Origin: Thermodesulfobacterium geofontis | GTDB lineage: Bacteria > Desulfobacterota > Thermodesulfobacteria > Thermodesulfobacteriales > Thermodesulfobacteriaceae | Assembly: GCA_002877985.1 (NCBI GenBank) | Contig: PNIK01000062.1 | Location: 1-35,993 of the forward strand | Direction of reading: 5' to 3' | DNA: 35,993 nucleotides | Shown: positions 1-9,198 of the stretch, in pieces | How the letters are laid out: each line of letters starts with the position of its first letter | How positions within the stretch are numbered: the stretch's first letter is position 1 | Notes under the pieces: generated by a model | The model's input: the letters and a program-made list of their open reading frames with translations, nothing else | What the model was told of the DNA's origin: nothing | Databases searched by the model: none | Translations under genes and position numbers: made by a program

Positions 1-33
1 AGTCCGCTGCTCTACCGACTGAGCTACCCCGGC
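1..33 (-). tRNA. Partial tRNA (5' half; window edge cuts it just before the anticodon, so isotype is undetermined)
   Basis: Reverse complement reads GCCGGGG-TA-GCTC-AGTCGGTA-GAGC-A-GCGGACT: 7-nt acceptor strand, U8/A9, a D-arm with paired GCTC/GAGC, then the anticodon 5' arm. Confidence 0.85.
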
Positions 34-82
34 AACCAAATATTAAAATTATTATATTTCTCCATTTTGTCAAGCCTTTTAC

Positions 83-1285
83 CTATTTTAAACAACTGAT
101 TATGTGCCCTAATTTTTCTTTTTTAGCTTTTAAATAGTTATAATTTTCCGGTCTTGGTGGTATTTCAAGAGGAACTCTTTCTACCACTTTCATCCCATAT
201 CCTTCAAGTCCAACTATTTTTCTTGGGTTATTGGTCATAAGCCTCATTTGCCTTACTCCCAGATCCCTTAAAATCTGAGCTCCTATTCCATAGTCTCTTA
301 AATCTGGCTTAAATCCAAGAGCTAAATTAGCTTCCACTGTGTCTTTACCTTCATCTTGCAATTTATATGCTTTTAACTTATTTAAAAGACCTATCCCTCT
401 TCCTTCCTGTCTGAGATATAAAAGAACTCCCTTACCTTCTTTGGCAATTAATTCCATTGCTTTTTTAAGCTGAAGCCCACAATCGCATCTTAAAGAACCA
501 AAGACATCCCCTGTTAAACATTCAGAATGAACCCTTACCAATACAGGATTTTCATCTATTTCCCCCATTACCAAAGCAATATGGGTTGCTTTATCAATAA
601 AATTAGAATAGGCAATAAGCTTAAACATCCCGTATTCAGTAGGAAGATAGGTTTCAACTTCTCTTTTAACTAAACTTTCCTTTTTAATTCTATAGGCAAT
701 CAAATCTCTTATGGTAATAATTTTCAAACCGTGTTCATCTGCAAATTTTTCAAGATCAGGTAAACGAGCCATGGTTCCATCATCTTTCATTATTTCACAT
801 ATAACACCAGCAGGTTTCAATCCTGCAAGTCTTGCAAGATCTACTGCTGCTTCTGTATGTCCTGCTCTAACAAGAACCCCTCCCTTTCTTGCTATAATTG
901 GGAAAACATGACCAGGAGTTATAAAATCTTGAGGTTTGCTGTTTTCATCAATTACAAGTTTGATGGTATAAGCTCTATCATAAGCGGAAATACCTGTTGT
1001 AATTCCATGCCTTGCATCTATGGATACTGTAAAAGCCGTGCCAAAGGGATCTACTCCTCTTCTTGGTTGTAAAGGAAGTTCTAATCTTTCTGCAGTCTCA
1101 GGAGTTATAGCTAAGCAAATAAGCCCTCTTCCATATTTTGCCATAAAATTGATAGCCTCCGGAGTTACCTTTTCTGCTGGTAATACAAGATCACCTTCAT
1201 TTTCTCTGTCTTCATCATCAACAACAATAATCATTTTTCCTTTTTTTATATCTTCTAAAGCTTCCTCAATGGTACTAATAGGCAT
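83..1285 (-). CDS. ribBA: Bifunctional 3,4-dihydroxy-2-butanone-4-phosphate synthase / GTP cyclohydrolase II
   Basis: RibB motifs ([24 protein letters not shown]) followed by RibA motifs ([36 protein letters not shown]). Shine-Dalgarno AGGAGG upstream of the ATG. Confidence 0.97.
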   Translation of the reverse strand: MPISTIEEALEDIKKGKMIIVVDDEDRENEGDLVLPAEKVTPEAINFMAKYGRGLICLAITPETAERLELPLQPRRGVDPFGTAFTVSIDARHGITTGISAYDRAYTIKLVIDENSKPQDFITPGHVFPIIARKGGVLVRAGHTEAAVDLARLAGLKPAGVICEIMKDDGTMARLPDLEKFADEHGLKIITIRDLIAYRIKKESLVKREVETYLPTEYGMFKLIAYSNFIDKATHIALVMGEIDENPVLVRVHSECLTGDVFGSLRCDCGLQLKKAMELIAKEGKGVLLYLRQEGRGIGLLNKLKAYKLQDEGKDTVEANLALGFKPDLRDYGIGAQILRDLGVRQMRLMTNNPRKIVGLEGYGMKVVERVPLEIPPRPENYNYLKAKKEKLGHIISCLK

Positions 1286-1370
1286 AAATATTTCCTCCTA
1301 ATTAGAGGTTGGTTAAACTATTAGATATGTTAATATAATAAATCTATTAATCTTTTTGCCAAGAGTAAGA

Positions 1371-2927
1371 ATGGAAAAAATAGAAAGCATTACTCGTTCA
1401 GCTACCTCAGTAACTATTGCAGTTTTCGTAAGTAGAATTCTTGGACTTATAAGAGAACAGGTACTTGCCTATTTTTTTGGAGCAGGGAAAAGTATGGATG
1501 CCTTTGTGGTAGGATATAGAATCCCCAATCTTTTAAGAGATCTCTTTGCTGAAGGTGCCCTTGGTTCAGCCTTTATAAAAGTTTTTAGCTCAAGTCTTGA
1601 AAAGGAAGGAATAGAAAAAAGCTTTAAGATAGCTCAAATTCTTATATCAAATTTTTTAATCATTCTTATAATAATAGTTACCTTAGGAATAATCTTTGCT
1701 GATTACATAGTTTCCCTTATTGCACCAGAATTTAAGAAAGATCTTTACAAAATTGCCCTTACTACAAAACTCACTCAGATAATGATGCCCTTTCTCTTAT
1801 TTATAAGTTTAGCCTCCATTTTGGCAGGAATGCTTAATTCTTTCAGAATATTTTTTCTTCCTGCCCTTTCCTCAGGATTTTTTAACTTAGTTTCTATTAT
1901 TATAGGAGTTGCAGGATACTATTTTTTAGTAAACATAGCTATAAACCCAATCTATGCTATGGCAGTGGGAGTTACCTTAGGAGGATTATTTCAGGTTGTT
2001 TTTCAGTATCCCTTAATTAAAAAGAAAGGTTTTTCTTTTTCCTTTTCTCCAGATTTTAAAAACGAATATTTTAAAGAAGTTTTGAGGCTTATGTTCCCGG
2101 TTATTTTAGGACTTTCTGTAGTCCAGATAAATATATTTATCAATACCTTTTTTGCTACTTCCTGTGGAGAAGGAGCAGTTTCTTGGTATTCCTATGCTTT
2201 CAGAATTATGTATGTTCCTCTTGGACTATTCGGAGTAGGGCTTTCTCAAGCACTTTTACCAGAACTTTCACGACAGATTGCAAGAAGGAATTTTACAATA
2301 GCTAAGGATACTTTTTCAAGAGCTTTAATCATTTCTTTAAGCCTATCCATCCCCTCTGCTATAGGGCTTTTTATACTTTCTAATCCTTTAATAGGTATTC
2401 TTTTTGAAAGAGGGAAATTTACCTTCTATGATACTTTAAAAACTTCCGGAATTTTACAGATTCTTTCTCTTGGGCTTCCTTTCTATGGACTCTCTAAAAC
2501 TGCAGTCCCCTTGTTTTATTCCTTAGGTAAAACTATAATTCCTGCCTTTGGAAGTATAATTGCGGTAATTACAAATATAATTGTTATTCTTTTAACTATA
2601 AAAAAACTGGGAATAAATGGAGTTGCTCTTGGAACAAGTGCTTCTCTTATTTTCCAAGCACTTTTTTTACTTTTTATGGCTATTTATAAAATGGGAACTT
2701 TTGATTTTAAATTTATACTAAGGTCTCTTTTTACTTTGATATTTGCAAGCCTGGGATTGATAGGAATTTTAAAAGTTTTGGATATATTTGCTTTAAATAG
2801 CTTACTAAAAATATTTTTAGGTATTCCTCTTGGGGCAATGGTTTTTATTGGTATTTGTAAAGTTTTAGGACCTAAAGAAACTTATATGTTTTTTGAGAAA
2901 TTTTTTAAACCTTTTAATAAATTTTAA
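1371..2927 (+). CDS. murJ: Lipid II flippase MurJ (MviN family); the ORF track starts at a TTG at 1356, ATG 1371 is the likelier start
   Basis: Polytopic membrane protein with N-terminal SVTIAVFVSRILGLIREQVLAYFFGAGKSMDAFVVGYRIPNLLRDLFAEGALGSAFIKVF, characteristic of MviN/MurJ. Confidence 0.95.
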   Translation: MEKIESITRSATSVTIAVFVSRILGLIREQVLAYFFGAGKSMDAFVVGYRIPNLLRDLFAEGALGSAFIKVFSSSLEKEGIEKSFKIAQILISNFLIILIIIVTLGIIFADYIVSLIAPEFKKDLYKIALTTKLTQIMMPFLLFISLASILAGMLNSFRIFFLPALSSGFFNLVSIIIGVAGYYFLVNIAINPIYAMAVGVTLGGLFQVVFQYPLIKKKGFSFSFSPDFKNEYFKEVLRLMFPVILGLSVVQINIFINTFFATSCGEGAVSWYSYAFRIMYVPLGLFGVGLSQALLPELSRQIARRNFTIAKDTFSRALIISLSLSIPSAIGLFILSNPLIGILFERGKFTFYDTLKTSGILQILSLGLPFYGLSKTAVPLFYSLGKTIIPAFGSIIAVITNIIVILLTIKKLGINGVALGTSASLIFQALFLLFMAIYKMGTFDFKFILRSLFTLIFASLGLIGILKVLDIFALNSLLKIFLGIPLGAMVFIGICKVLGPKETYMFFEKFFKPFNKF

Positions 2928-2991
2928 GCGCAAATAGGAGAGTAGAATTAATACGGTTTTAGATTTTGCTATACCTGAAAAAACAGAGCTT

Positions 2992-3699
2992 TTGAAGACT
3001 TTATATAATTATGTAGAAAATACATATAAAGTCTATCCTCTTGCATGTAAACCTGGGTGCAGTCTTTGTTGTACACAAAAAATTTTTGCCACCTCTATTG
3101 AGGCATATTATATACTTGATATTCTAACAGAAACTGATTTAGAAAGGCTTTTCCAGATAAAAAATTATCTTCGTCCAAAACTTACTCACAATCAGATTTT
3201 ACTTTGCTATAAAGAAGGCTCAGAACCATCTTTAGAGGAATTTTCAGAAATTTTAGACCCTTGTCCCTTTTTAACAGAAGAAAATCTATGTAAAATTTAT
3301 GAAAGAAGACCACTTATGTGTCGCATTATGGCATCTGCTGTGCCTTGCGAAAAGGGCTATGCTGAGCTTCCTCCTTTTCTTTTTCAGGTAAGCACCATTG
3401 CTCTTCAGCTTGCTGAAAATATAGATATCGGAGGTCTTTACGGAAATATACTTGATTTACTAAAATTCCTTTATAAATATAAAAAAGGCTCAGCTGAAGA
3501 GATCCCAGATTATCTTTTAAATACAATTGAGGTGGATGAACTTCCTATTTTACCAGAGGAAAGGGAATTAAAAAAGTGGGTGGGTAATTTATATAGAACT
3601 CCCATAAGTAAAGATTTCACTTTTAGAGAACTTTTACAAAAATTAAGAGAAGAATTTAAAAAATATGAGATCCTAAGTTTTCTCAAGGAGATTTTTTAA
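2992..3699 (+). CDS. YkgJ-type zinc/iron-chelating CxxxCxxCC domain protein (start uncertain; may begin at 2947)
   Basis: Cys pattern CKPGCSLCC...CPFLTEENLCKIYERRPLMC, typical of the putative zinc/iron-chelating domain family. Confidence 0.8.
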   Translation: MKTLYNYVENTYKVYPLACKPGCSLCCTQKIFATSIEAYYILDILTETDLERLFQIKNYLRPKLTHNQILLCYKEGSEPSLEEFSEILDPCPFLTEENLCKIYERRPLMCRIMASAVPCEKGYAELPPFLFQVSTIALQLAENIDIGGLYGNILDLLKFLYKYKKGSAEEIPDYLLNTIEVDELPILPEERELKKWVGNLYRTPISKDFTFRELLQKLREEFKKYEILSFLKEIF

Positions 3700-3701
3700 A
3701 T

Positions 3702-4475
3702 ATGTATCAAGGAAAAGTAGTTTTTAATATAAAGGAAGCTGATAATATCTATTTATTAGGGATTGAGGCTCCCAAGAAAATTTTAAAAAGTTTTAAGCCT
3801 GGACAATTTTTAAAAATAAAAATCGATAAAAGATTCGATCCTCTCATCCCCAGACCTTTTAGTATCCACGCAATTGATGAAAACATTCTCTATATTCTTT
3901 ATCAAGTTGTAGGAAAGGGTACAAAAGCTTTAAGTGAAATTAAAAAAGGAGAGATTATTGAATTTCTGGGCCCTTTGGGGAAACCCTTTCCAAAAATAAA
4001 GAATTATATTATTTGTGCAGGAGGGATAGGGATAGCAGGTTTTGGTTTTCTGCTTCAAAAAAGTGTTAATAAGAAAGACTTTTATCCTCCTGAAAAAATT
4101 TTTTATGGAGCTAAAACAAAAAATGAGCTAGTAAGGTTGCCTTTTTTAAAGAAATTTGGTATACCTATAAAACTATCTACCGATGATGGATCTAAAGGGT
4201 ATAAAGGCTTGATTACAGATATGGTAGAAAAGGAACTTAAGAAAAATCCTCAAATAATTTTAGCCTGTGGTCCACAGCCAATGCTTAAAAAAATAGCAGA
4301 ACTGGGAGAAAAATATAAAGTAAAAACTTATTTGGTTATGGAAACCTTTTTAGCCTGTGGAATTGGTTTCTGTATGGGATGCGTTATTCCATCAAAGAAG
4401 GGGAATTATTTACATCTTTGTATAGATGGACCAACTTTTTTGGCAGAGGAGATAGACCTTGGATTTCTCAGTTAA
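3702..4475 (+). CDS. pyrK: Dihydroorotate dehydrogenase B electron-transfer subunit
   Basis: FAD-binding RPFSIHAID, AGGIGIAGF, and C-terminal 2Fe-2S Cys cluster ETFLACGIGFCMGCVIP...LHLCIDGP. Next to pyrD. Confidence 0.93.
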   Translation: MYQGKVVFNIKEADNIYLLGIEAPKKILKSFKPGQFLKIKIDKRFDPLIPRPFSIHAIDENILYILYQVVGKGTKALSEIKKGEIIEFLGPLGKPFPKIKNYIICAGGIGIAGFGFLLQKSVNKKDFYPPEKIFYGAKTKNELVRLPFLKKFGIPIKLSTDDGSKGYKGLITDMVEKELKKNPQIILACGPQPMLKKIAELGEKYKVKTYLVMETFLACGIGFCMGCVIPSKKGNYLHLCIDGPTFLAEEIDLGFLS

Positions 4476-5343
4476 TCTCGGGCTTCTCAAACTAAAAACT
4501 CCTTTAATGCTTGCTTCAGGCACCTGGGGGTTAGGAGAAAATCTGGATAAGTTTTTTTCTCTTAAAGAAATTAGAGAAAATATAGGAGCTTTAGTTACAA
4601 AGGGAATTTCTATAAATCCAAGAAAGGGAAATCCTCCTCCAAGACTTTTTGAAACTCCCTGTGGACTTATAAATTTTATAGGAGTTGAAAATCCAGGAAT
4701 TAAAGAGTTTAAAAAAAGCTTTCTTCCAAAAATTAAAAAATTTGGTATTCCTGTTATTGTTAATCTATATGGAGAAAAGATTGAAGAGTTTCTTGAGCTT
4801 GCTAAAGATTTAAAAAAGGAAAAGGTTGCTGGACTTGAACTCAATATTTCCTGTCCCAATGTTGAGAAGGGTGGAATTTATTTCTCCTATGATCCTAAAA
4901 TCGTTTCAGAACTGGTTAGGAAGGTTAGAAAAGTCTGGGAAAGATTTTTAGCTGTTAAACTTTCTCCAGTTGGTCCTGTTTATGAAATAGCAGAAATATG
5001 CGAAAAATCTGGGGCAGATGCTATAGTTGTTGCTAACACCTATCCAGCTTTAGCTGTAATTAGTCTTAAACCCTTTAAAATTTTACAGGGTGGGCTTTCA
5101 GGCCCAGCTATAAAGCCCCTTACTCTGCGTTTGGTTTACGAAATTTCCAAAAAAATAAAAATTCCTGTTATAGGATGCGGTGGAATAATTTCTGGAAAGG
5201 ACGCTTTGGAATATTTGCTTAGTGGGGCAAAGGCTTTTCAAATAGGAACCACTAATTTAATAGATCCTAGGTCTGCTATAAAGATAATGAGAGAATTAAA
5301 GGAATTCAAAAATGGCTTATGTGATAAGAGCGATACCTGTTAA
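4459..5343 (+). CDS. pyrD: Dihydroorotate dehydrogenase catalytic subunit (TTG start, overlaps pyrK)
   Basis: LMLASGTWG, LELNISCPNVEKGG, VKLSPV, GGLSGPAIKPLTLRLV, IPVIGCGGIISGKDALEYLLSGAKAFQIGT. Confidence 0.95.
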   Translation: MDFSVNLGLLKLKTPLMLASGTWGLGENLDKFFSLKEIRENIGALVTKGISINPRKGNPPPRLFETPCGLINFIGVENPGIKEFKKSFLPKIKKFGIPVIVNLYGEKIEEFLELAKDLKKEKVAGLELNISCPNVEKGGIYFSYDPKIVSELVRKVRKVWERFLAVKLSPVGPVYEIAEICEKSGADAIVVANTYPALAVISLKPFKILQGGLSGPAIKPLTLRLVYEISKKIKIPVIGCGGIISGKDALEYLLSGAKAFQIGTTNLIDPRSAIKIMRELKEFKNGLCDKSDTC

Positions 5344-6190
5344 TAAAAACTTTAGAACCTTTGCTGTTGAATGTAGAGATGTTGTTGAAGAAGTAAGAAA
5401 ACTTCAAGGCTTAAGTCCTGTTGCTTCTGCAGCTCTTGGAAGAGCTCTTGCAGGAGTTGCCCTTCTTTCAGCAGATCTAAAAACTGGAAAAATACTTCTT
5501 CAAATAAGTGGAGGTGGCCCCTTAGGTGAAATACTTGCAGAAGGAGATTATCAGGGAAATTTAAGAGGCACAGTGAGAAATCCTGATGTTTATTTAAAAA
5601 TTAAAGGCAAAAAATTGCCTGTTGGAGAAGCTGTGGGAAAAAATGGATTTATTTCGGTAGTTAAAGATTTAGGATTAAAAGAAATCTATCAAAGTTCAAC
5701 TAAATTAGTTTCTGGGGAAATTGCAGAAGATCTTGCCTATTATCTTACAGTTTCAGAACAGATCCCCTCTGCAGTTTCTTTAGGAGTTCTTGTAGGAACT
5801 GATGGAAAGATTCTTGCTGCAGGAGGTTTTTTAATTCAAAAATTGCCAGAAGCAAAGGATGAGGAAATTGCAGAGTTGGAAGAAAAATTAAGAAATCTTC
5901 CTCCTATTACAACTCTTTTATCACAAGGAAAGGGTCCAGAAGAGGTTTTGGCTATGTTATTTCCAGATATAAAAATACTTGAAAAAAGAGAACTCAGGTA
6001 TAAATGTACCTGCAATGAAGAAAGAGTAGAAAGTATGCTTGTTGCCTTAGGAGAAAAGGAGTTGGAGGATTTTATAAAAAAGAAAGAACCTATTGAAGTT
6101 ATCTGCCACTTTTGCAGGAAAAAATACATTATTTCTTTAGAAAGAGTAAAAGAACTTTTAAAAGAACTCAAAACCAAAAAAAAGAGGTGA
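5312..6190 (+). CDS. hslO: Hsp33 redox-regulated chaperone
   Basis: ALGRALAGVALLSADLKTGKILLQISGGGPLGEILAEGDYQGNLRGTVRNP, plus C-terminal CxC/CxxC zinc motif (CTCNEERVE...CHFC). Confidence 0.95.
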   Translation: MAYVIRAIPVNKNFRTFAVECRDVVEEVRKLQGLSPVASAALGRALAGVALLSADLKTGKILLQISGGGPLGEILAEGDYQGNLRGTVRNPDVYLKIKGKKLPVGEAVGKNGFISVVKDLGLKEIYQSSTKLVSGEIAEDLAYYLTVSEQIPSAVSLGVLVGTDGKILAAGGFLIQKLPEAKDEEIAELEEKLRNLPPITTLLSQGKGPEEVLAMLFPDIKILEKRELRYKCTCNEERVESMLVALGEKELEDFIKKKEPIEVICHFCRKKYIISLERVKELLKELKTKKKR

Positions 6191-6194
6191 AGGG

Positions 6195-7679
6195 ATGAAA
6201 AAACTGGGAGCCTTGATATTAACTTGCAGTCTTTTTTCCTTACCATACACAAGTTTTTCAGCAACAGATGAAGAAATTTACAGGCTTCTGCAAGAATTAG
6301 CAAAAGAAGTAAAGGAGTTAAAACAAGAAAACCAATTTTTAAAAGAAGAAATTGAAAGGCTTAAAGCTCAGCAAAAGACAGAAACAAAAGAAGCAAAGAC
6401 AGAGGTTGTGAAGAAGGATGAAAAAGGAATATTTTCTGGATTTTTTTCCAAAGGAGCTTATGGAGCAAGTAATTCTAAGGTTGATTTTTACGGATTCTTA
6501 AAAGGAGATTTAATCTGGCAAGATTCATCCTCTGTAGGAACAATTTATTTACTTTGGGCTTTACCGAAAGATAAAGGAAGACACGATTCTACCTCCACTA
6601 TAACTTTCAGACACAGTAGATTTGGTTTAGACTTAACCAGACCTTATAAAGATTTTACTGTTAAAGGGAAATTCGAAATGGATTTTTATACCGAAAGTAG
6701 CGATACTGTAAATAAACCCTGGAATCCTGAACATGCACCTTTAAGAGCAAGACTTGTTTATCTTGAATTTTTAAAAGATTCTTGGGAATTAAGAGTGGGA
6801 CATGACTGGATGACAATTTCTCAACTTTATCCACACCTTTCAAATTTTCCTTCAGGTTCCTATATGGGAAACTTAGCCTATCGTGCAACTCAAATAAGGG
6901 TTACTAAAAATTTTAAATTTTCTGAGGAGGATCTTTTAAAAGTTCAAGTAGCTCTCGAGAGACCATTTAATTTTGGAAAATTAAACGGGGTAGTGGTTTT
7001 TGATAACGATCCTGATGTAGATTTTGCTTTTCCAGGGATTGAAGCAAGAGTAGCATATCAAACTAAACTTTTTGATAAACCTGCTCTTTTTGCTTTGTAT
7101 GGACACTACTCTGGACAAGAATATAAAAAAGACTATAAAAATTTAAGTGGAGATATAAAAACAACCAGTTTTTCAACAGGGATGGAACTGAGTCTGCCTT
7201 TACCCTTTTTTAAAAAGTATAACCCTGTGCTTTCTGGGGAATTATGGTATGGTCAGGGATTGGGTGGTTACTATACAGCTGCTATAGATCAAACAGCAAG
7301 AATAAAATATTGGGATGAAAGTGAAAAAAAGTATGTTTATGCTACGGATTTATCCGGTTTCGATAAAAAAACTGACAAAATAATTTCTATTACCCCTGTT
7401 CATGCTATTGGTGGATGGGTTGAACTTGGACTCAATCTTACTCCTAAACTGCAAAGCTGGTTTGGATGGGGAATTGACAACCCGCTTGATTCTGAGTTAA
7501 AAGGAGTAAAAGGTGCAAGATTGCAACAACAAATGTATTATGCCCACTTTTTATATAAATTTGTTCCTGAATTTGGAACAGGGTTGGAATATCTCCGTGC
7601 CATTACAGATTATAGAAAAAATGACGGAGATGATGGAATTGTCAATCGCTTCATGTTAAGCTTTTATTACTTCTTTTAA
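6195..7679 (+). CDS. Secreted porin-like outer-membrane beta-barrel protein with an N-terminal coiled coil
   Basis: Signal peptide (MKKLGALILTCSLFSLPYTSFSA), heptad-like coil (EEIYRLLQELAKEVKELKQENQFLKEEIERLKAQ), alternating aromatic strands, C-terminal aromatic FMLSFYYFF. Confidence 0.75.
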   Translation: MKKLGALILTCSLFSLPYTSFSATDEEIYRLLQELAKEVKELKQENQFLKEEIERLKAQQKTETKEAKTEVVKKDEKGIFSGFFSKGAYGASNSKVDFYGFLKGDLIWQDSSSVGTIYLLWALPKDKGRHDSTSTITFRHSRFGLDLTRPYKDFTVKGKFEMDFYTESSDTVNKPWNPEHAPLRARLVYLEFLKDSWELRVGHDWMTISQLYPHLSNFPSGSYMGNLAYRATQIRVTKNFKFSEEDLLKVQVALERPFNFGKLNGVVVFDNDPDVDFAFPGIEARVAYQTKLFDKPALFALYGHYSGQEYKKDYKNLSGDIKTTSFSTGMELSLPLPFFKKYNPVLSGELWYGQGLGGYYTAAIDQTARIKYWDESEKKYVYATDLSGFDKKTDKIISITPVHAIGGWVELGLNLTPKLQSWFGWGIDNPLDSELKGVKGARLQQQMYYAHFLYKFVPEFGTGLEYLRAITDYRKNDGDDGIVNRFMLSFYYFF

Positions 7680-7687
7680 AATTTAGA

Positions 7688-7708
7688 CGCGGACCCTTAG
7701 GATCCGCG
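7688..7708 (+). terminator. Hairpin (possible intrinsic terminator) after the porin-like gene
   Basis: CGCGGAcCC-TTA-GGaTCCGCG, 9-position stem with one mismatch, 3-nt loop, just after the stop codon. The following U tract is weak (GATTTCTT). Confidence 0.45.
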
Positions 7709-7770
7709 GATTTCTTGAATATTCTTCATCTATTGAAAGTTGTAAACTTGGTGATAAATTTTAAAATATC

Positions 7771-9192
7771 GTGTTTGATATTTTTAGAAAAATTCCACTT
7801 AAGTGGAAACTTACTTCTCTTCTCCTTTCTCTAAATTTCATTTTGGTGTTTTCCCTTTATATATCTTATACTCAAATAGAAAAAAAGCTTCTGAGAGAAG
7901 TTGAAGAACAGATTAAAGAGCTTACTACAGTGATACAAATAGGAGTAAAAGAAATTACAGGAGGGGACCCAAACATACTTAATGAATATTTAAATTCATT
8001 AAAAACAAGGGGTATTAAAGAAATTTCAATTATTAGTAACACTCAAGAAATTATCGCAAGTACCAATCCTCAAAAAATTGGCAAACCAATTAGTCACAAG
8101 AAAAAAGAATTGATTATAAAGGCTGAACTTGGTGAACAGGTTTCGGAAGAAAAGGATGAAAAAGAAGATGTTTATAATGTAATTGTTCCTATAGTAGCAG
8201 GAAATGTTCAATATGGATATATGCATTTAAAAATAAATAAAGAGAATTTTTCACAAATTCTTAAAATTAACGCATTGAAGCGAATGTTAATCACTTTATT
8301 TATCCTCTCCATTGGAACAGTTTTAATTTATATAATTTCCGCAAGATATACTAAACCTATTAATGTTTTAGCTGAGGCAGCTATAAAAGTAGCCCAGGGA
8401 AATTTTTCCTATAGATTGGACATCAACAAAAAAGATGAATTTGGAAAAATAGCTGAAAGTTTTAATTTTATGATGCAAAAATTAGAAGAAAATCAACTTT
8501 TACAAAAAAGACTCAGAGAGGCAGAACATCTTTCTACCCTTAATTATTTAAGTAGATCCATTGCACATGAAATAAGAAATCCTCTTAATTTTATTAATTT
8601 GAGTATAGATCATCTCATAGAAAGACTTAAAAAAGAGGAAATGGATTTTCAAAATTATGTAAAACTTTTAGAAAATATGAAACAAGAAATTTTTAGAATA
8701 GATAAATTAATTAGAGAATACTTAGATTACATTCGTCCGCTCAAACTTGACATAAAATCTGTAGATATTAAAGAAATAATGGATGAGGTGGTTGCTAATG
8801 TTGAAATTGCAGCAAAAAAACAAGGCGTAAATATTTATAAAGATTACGAGTCCTTTATTGTCAATATTGATGCTGGGCTGATAAAAAGTTGTCTTTTAAA
8901 TATAATTGTTAATTCTTTACAGGCTATGAAAGATTCAGTAATTAAAAATTTATACCTTAAAACTGAGAAAGCAGAAAATAAATTTTTAGTAATTAGTATA
9001 TCTGATACAGGTTGCGGAGTACCTAAAGAATTATTAGACAAAATTTTTGAACCTTATTTTACTACAAAAAAAGAAGGGCTTGGATTGGGATTGTCTTTAA
9101 CCAAAAAAGTTATAGAAGAACATGGAGGAAAAATAAAATTTTTAAGTGAATATGGTAAGGGTAGCGAAGTAAAAATTTATTTACCTTTGTGA
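7771..9192 (+). CDS. Membrane sensor histidine kinase (HAMP, HisKA, HATPase; NtrB/AtoS-like)
   Basis: N-terminal TM, periplasmic domain, second TM, HAMP region, H-box SRSIAHEIRNPLNFI, N-box NIIVNSLQAM, G-boxes DTGCGVP and GLGLGLSLTKKVIEEHGG. Confidence 0.93.
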   Translation: MFDIFRKIPLKWKLTSLLLSLNFILVFSLYISYTQIEKKLLREVEEQIKELTTVIQIGVKEITGGDPNILNEYLNSLKTRGIKEISIISNTQEIIASTNPQKIGKPISHKKKELIIKAELGEQVSEEKDEKEDVYNVIVPIVAGNVQYGYMHLKINKENFSQILKINALKRMLITLFILSIGTVLIYIISARYTKPINVLAEAAIKVAQGNFSYRLDINKKDEFGKIAESFNFMMQKLEENQLLQKRLREAEHLSTLNYLSRSIAHEIRNPLNFINLSIDHLIERLKKEEMDFQNYVKLLENMKQEIFRIDKLIREYLDYIRPLKLDIKSVDIKEIMDEVVANVEIAAKKQGVNIYKDYESFIVNIDAGLIKSCLLNIIVNSLQAMKDSVIKNLYLKTEKAENKFLVISISDTGCGVPKELLDKIFEPYFTTKKEGLGLGLSLTKKVIEEHGGKIKFLSEYGKGSEVKIYLPL

Positions 9193-9198
9193 TAAGTT

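Noticed and set aside
711-1301. Three plus-strand ORFs (711-911, 857-1072, 1020-1301) opposite ribBA
   Set aside because: Antisense to a well-conserved gene; low-complexity Ser/Phe/Ile-rich translations typical of shadow ORFs.
1286-1370. Possible FMN riboswitch upstream of ribBA
   Set aside because: Only about 85 bp between ribBA and murJ, and no RFN-type conserved helices; just an SD and AT-rich DNA.
4410-4859. 149-aa minus-strand ORF opposite pyrK/pyrD
   Set aside because: Lies wholly antisense to pyrD and the pyrK end; Ser/Phe/Leu-rich, no recognisable domain.
5836-6303. 155-aa minus-strand ORF opposite hslO
   Set aside because: Antisense shadow ORF of a confidently assigned gene.
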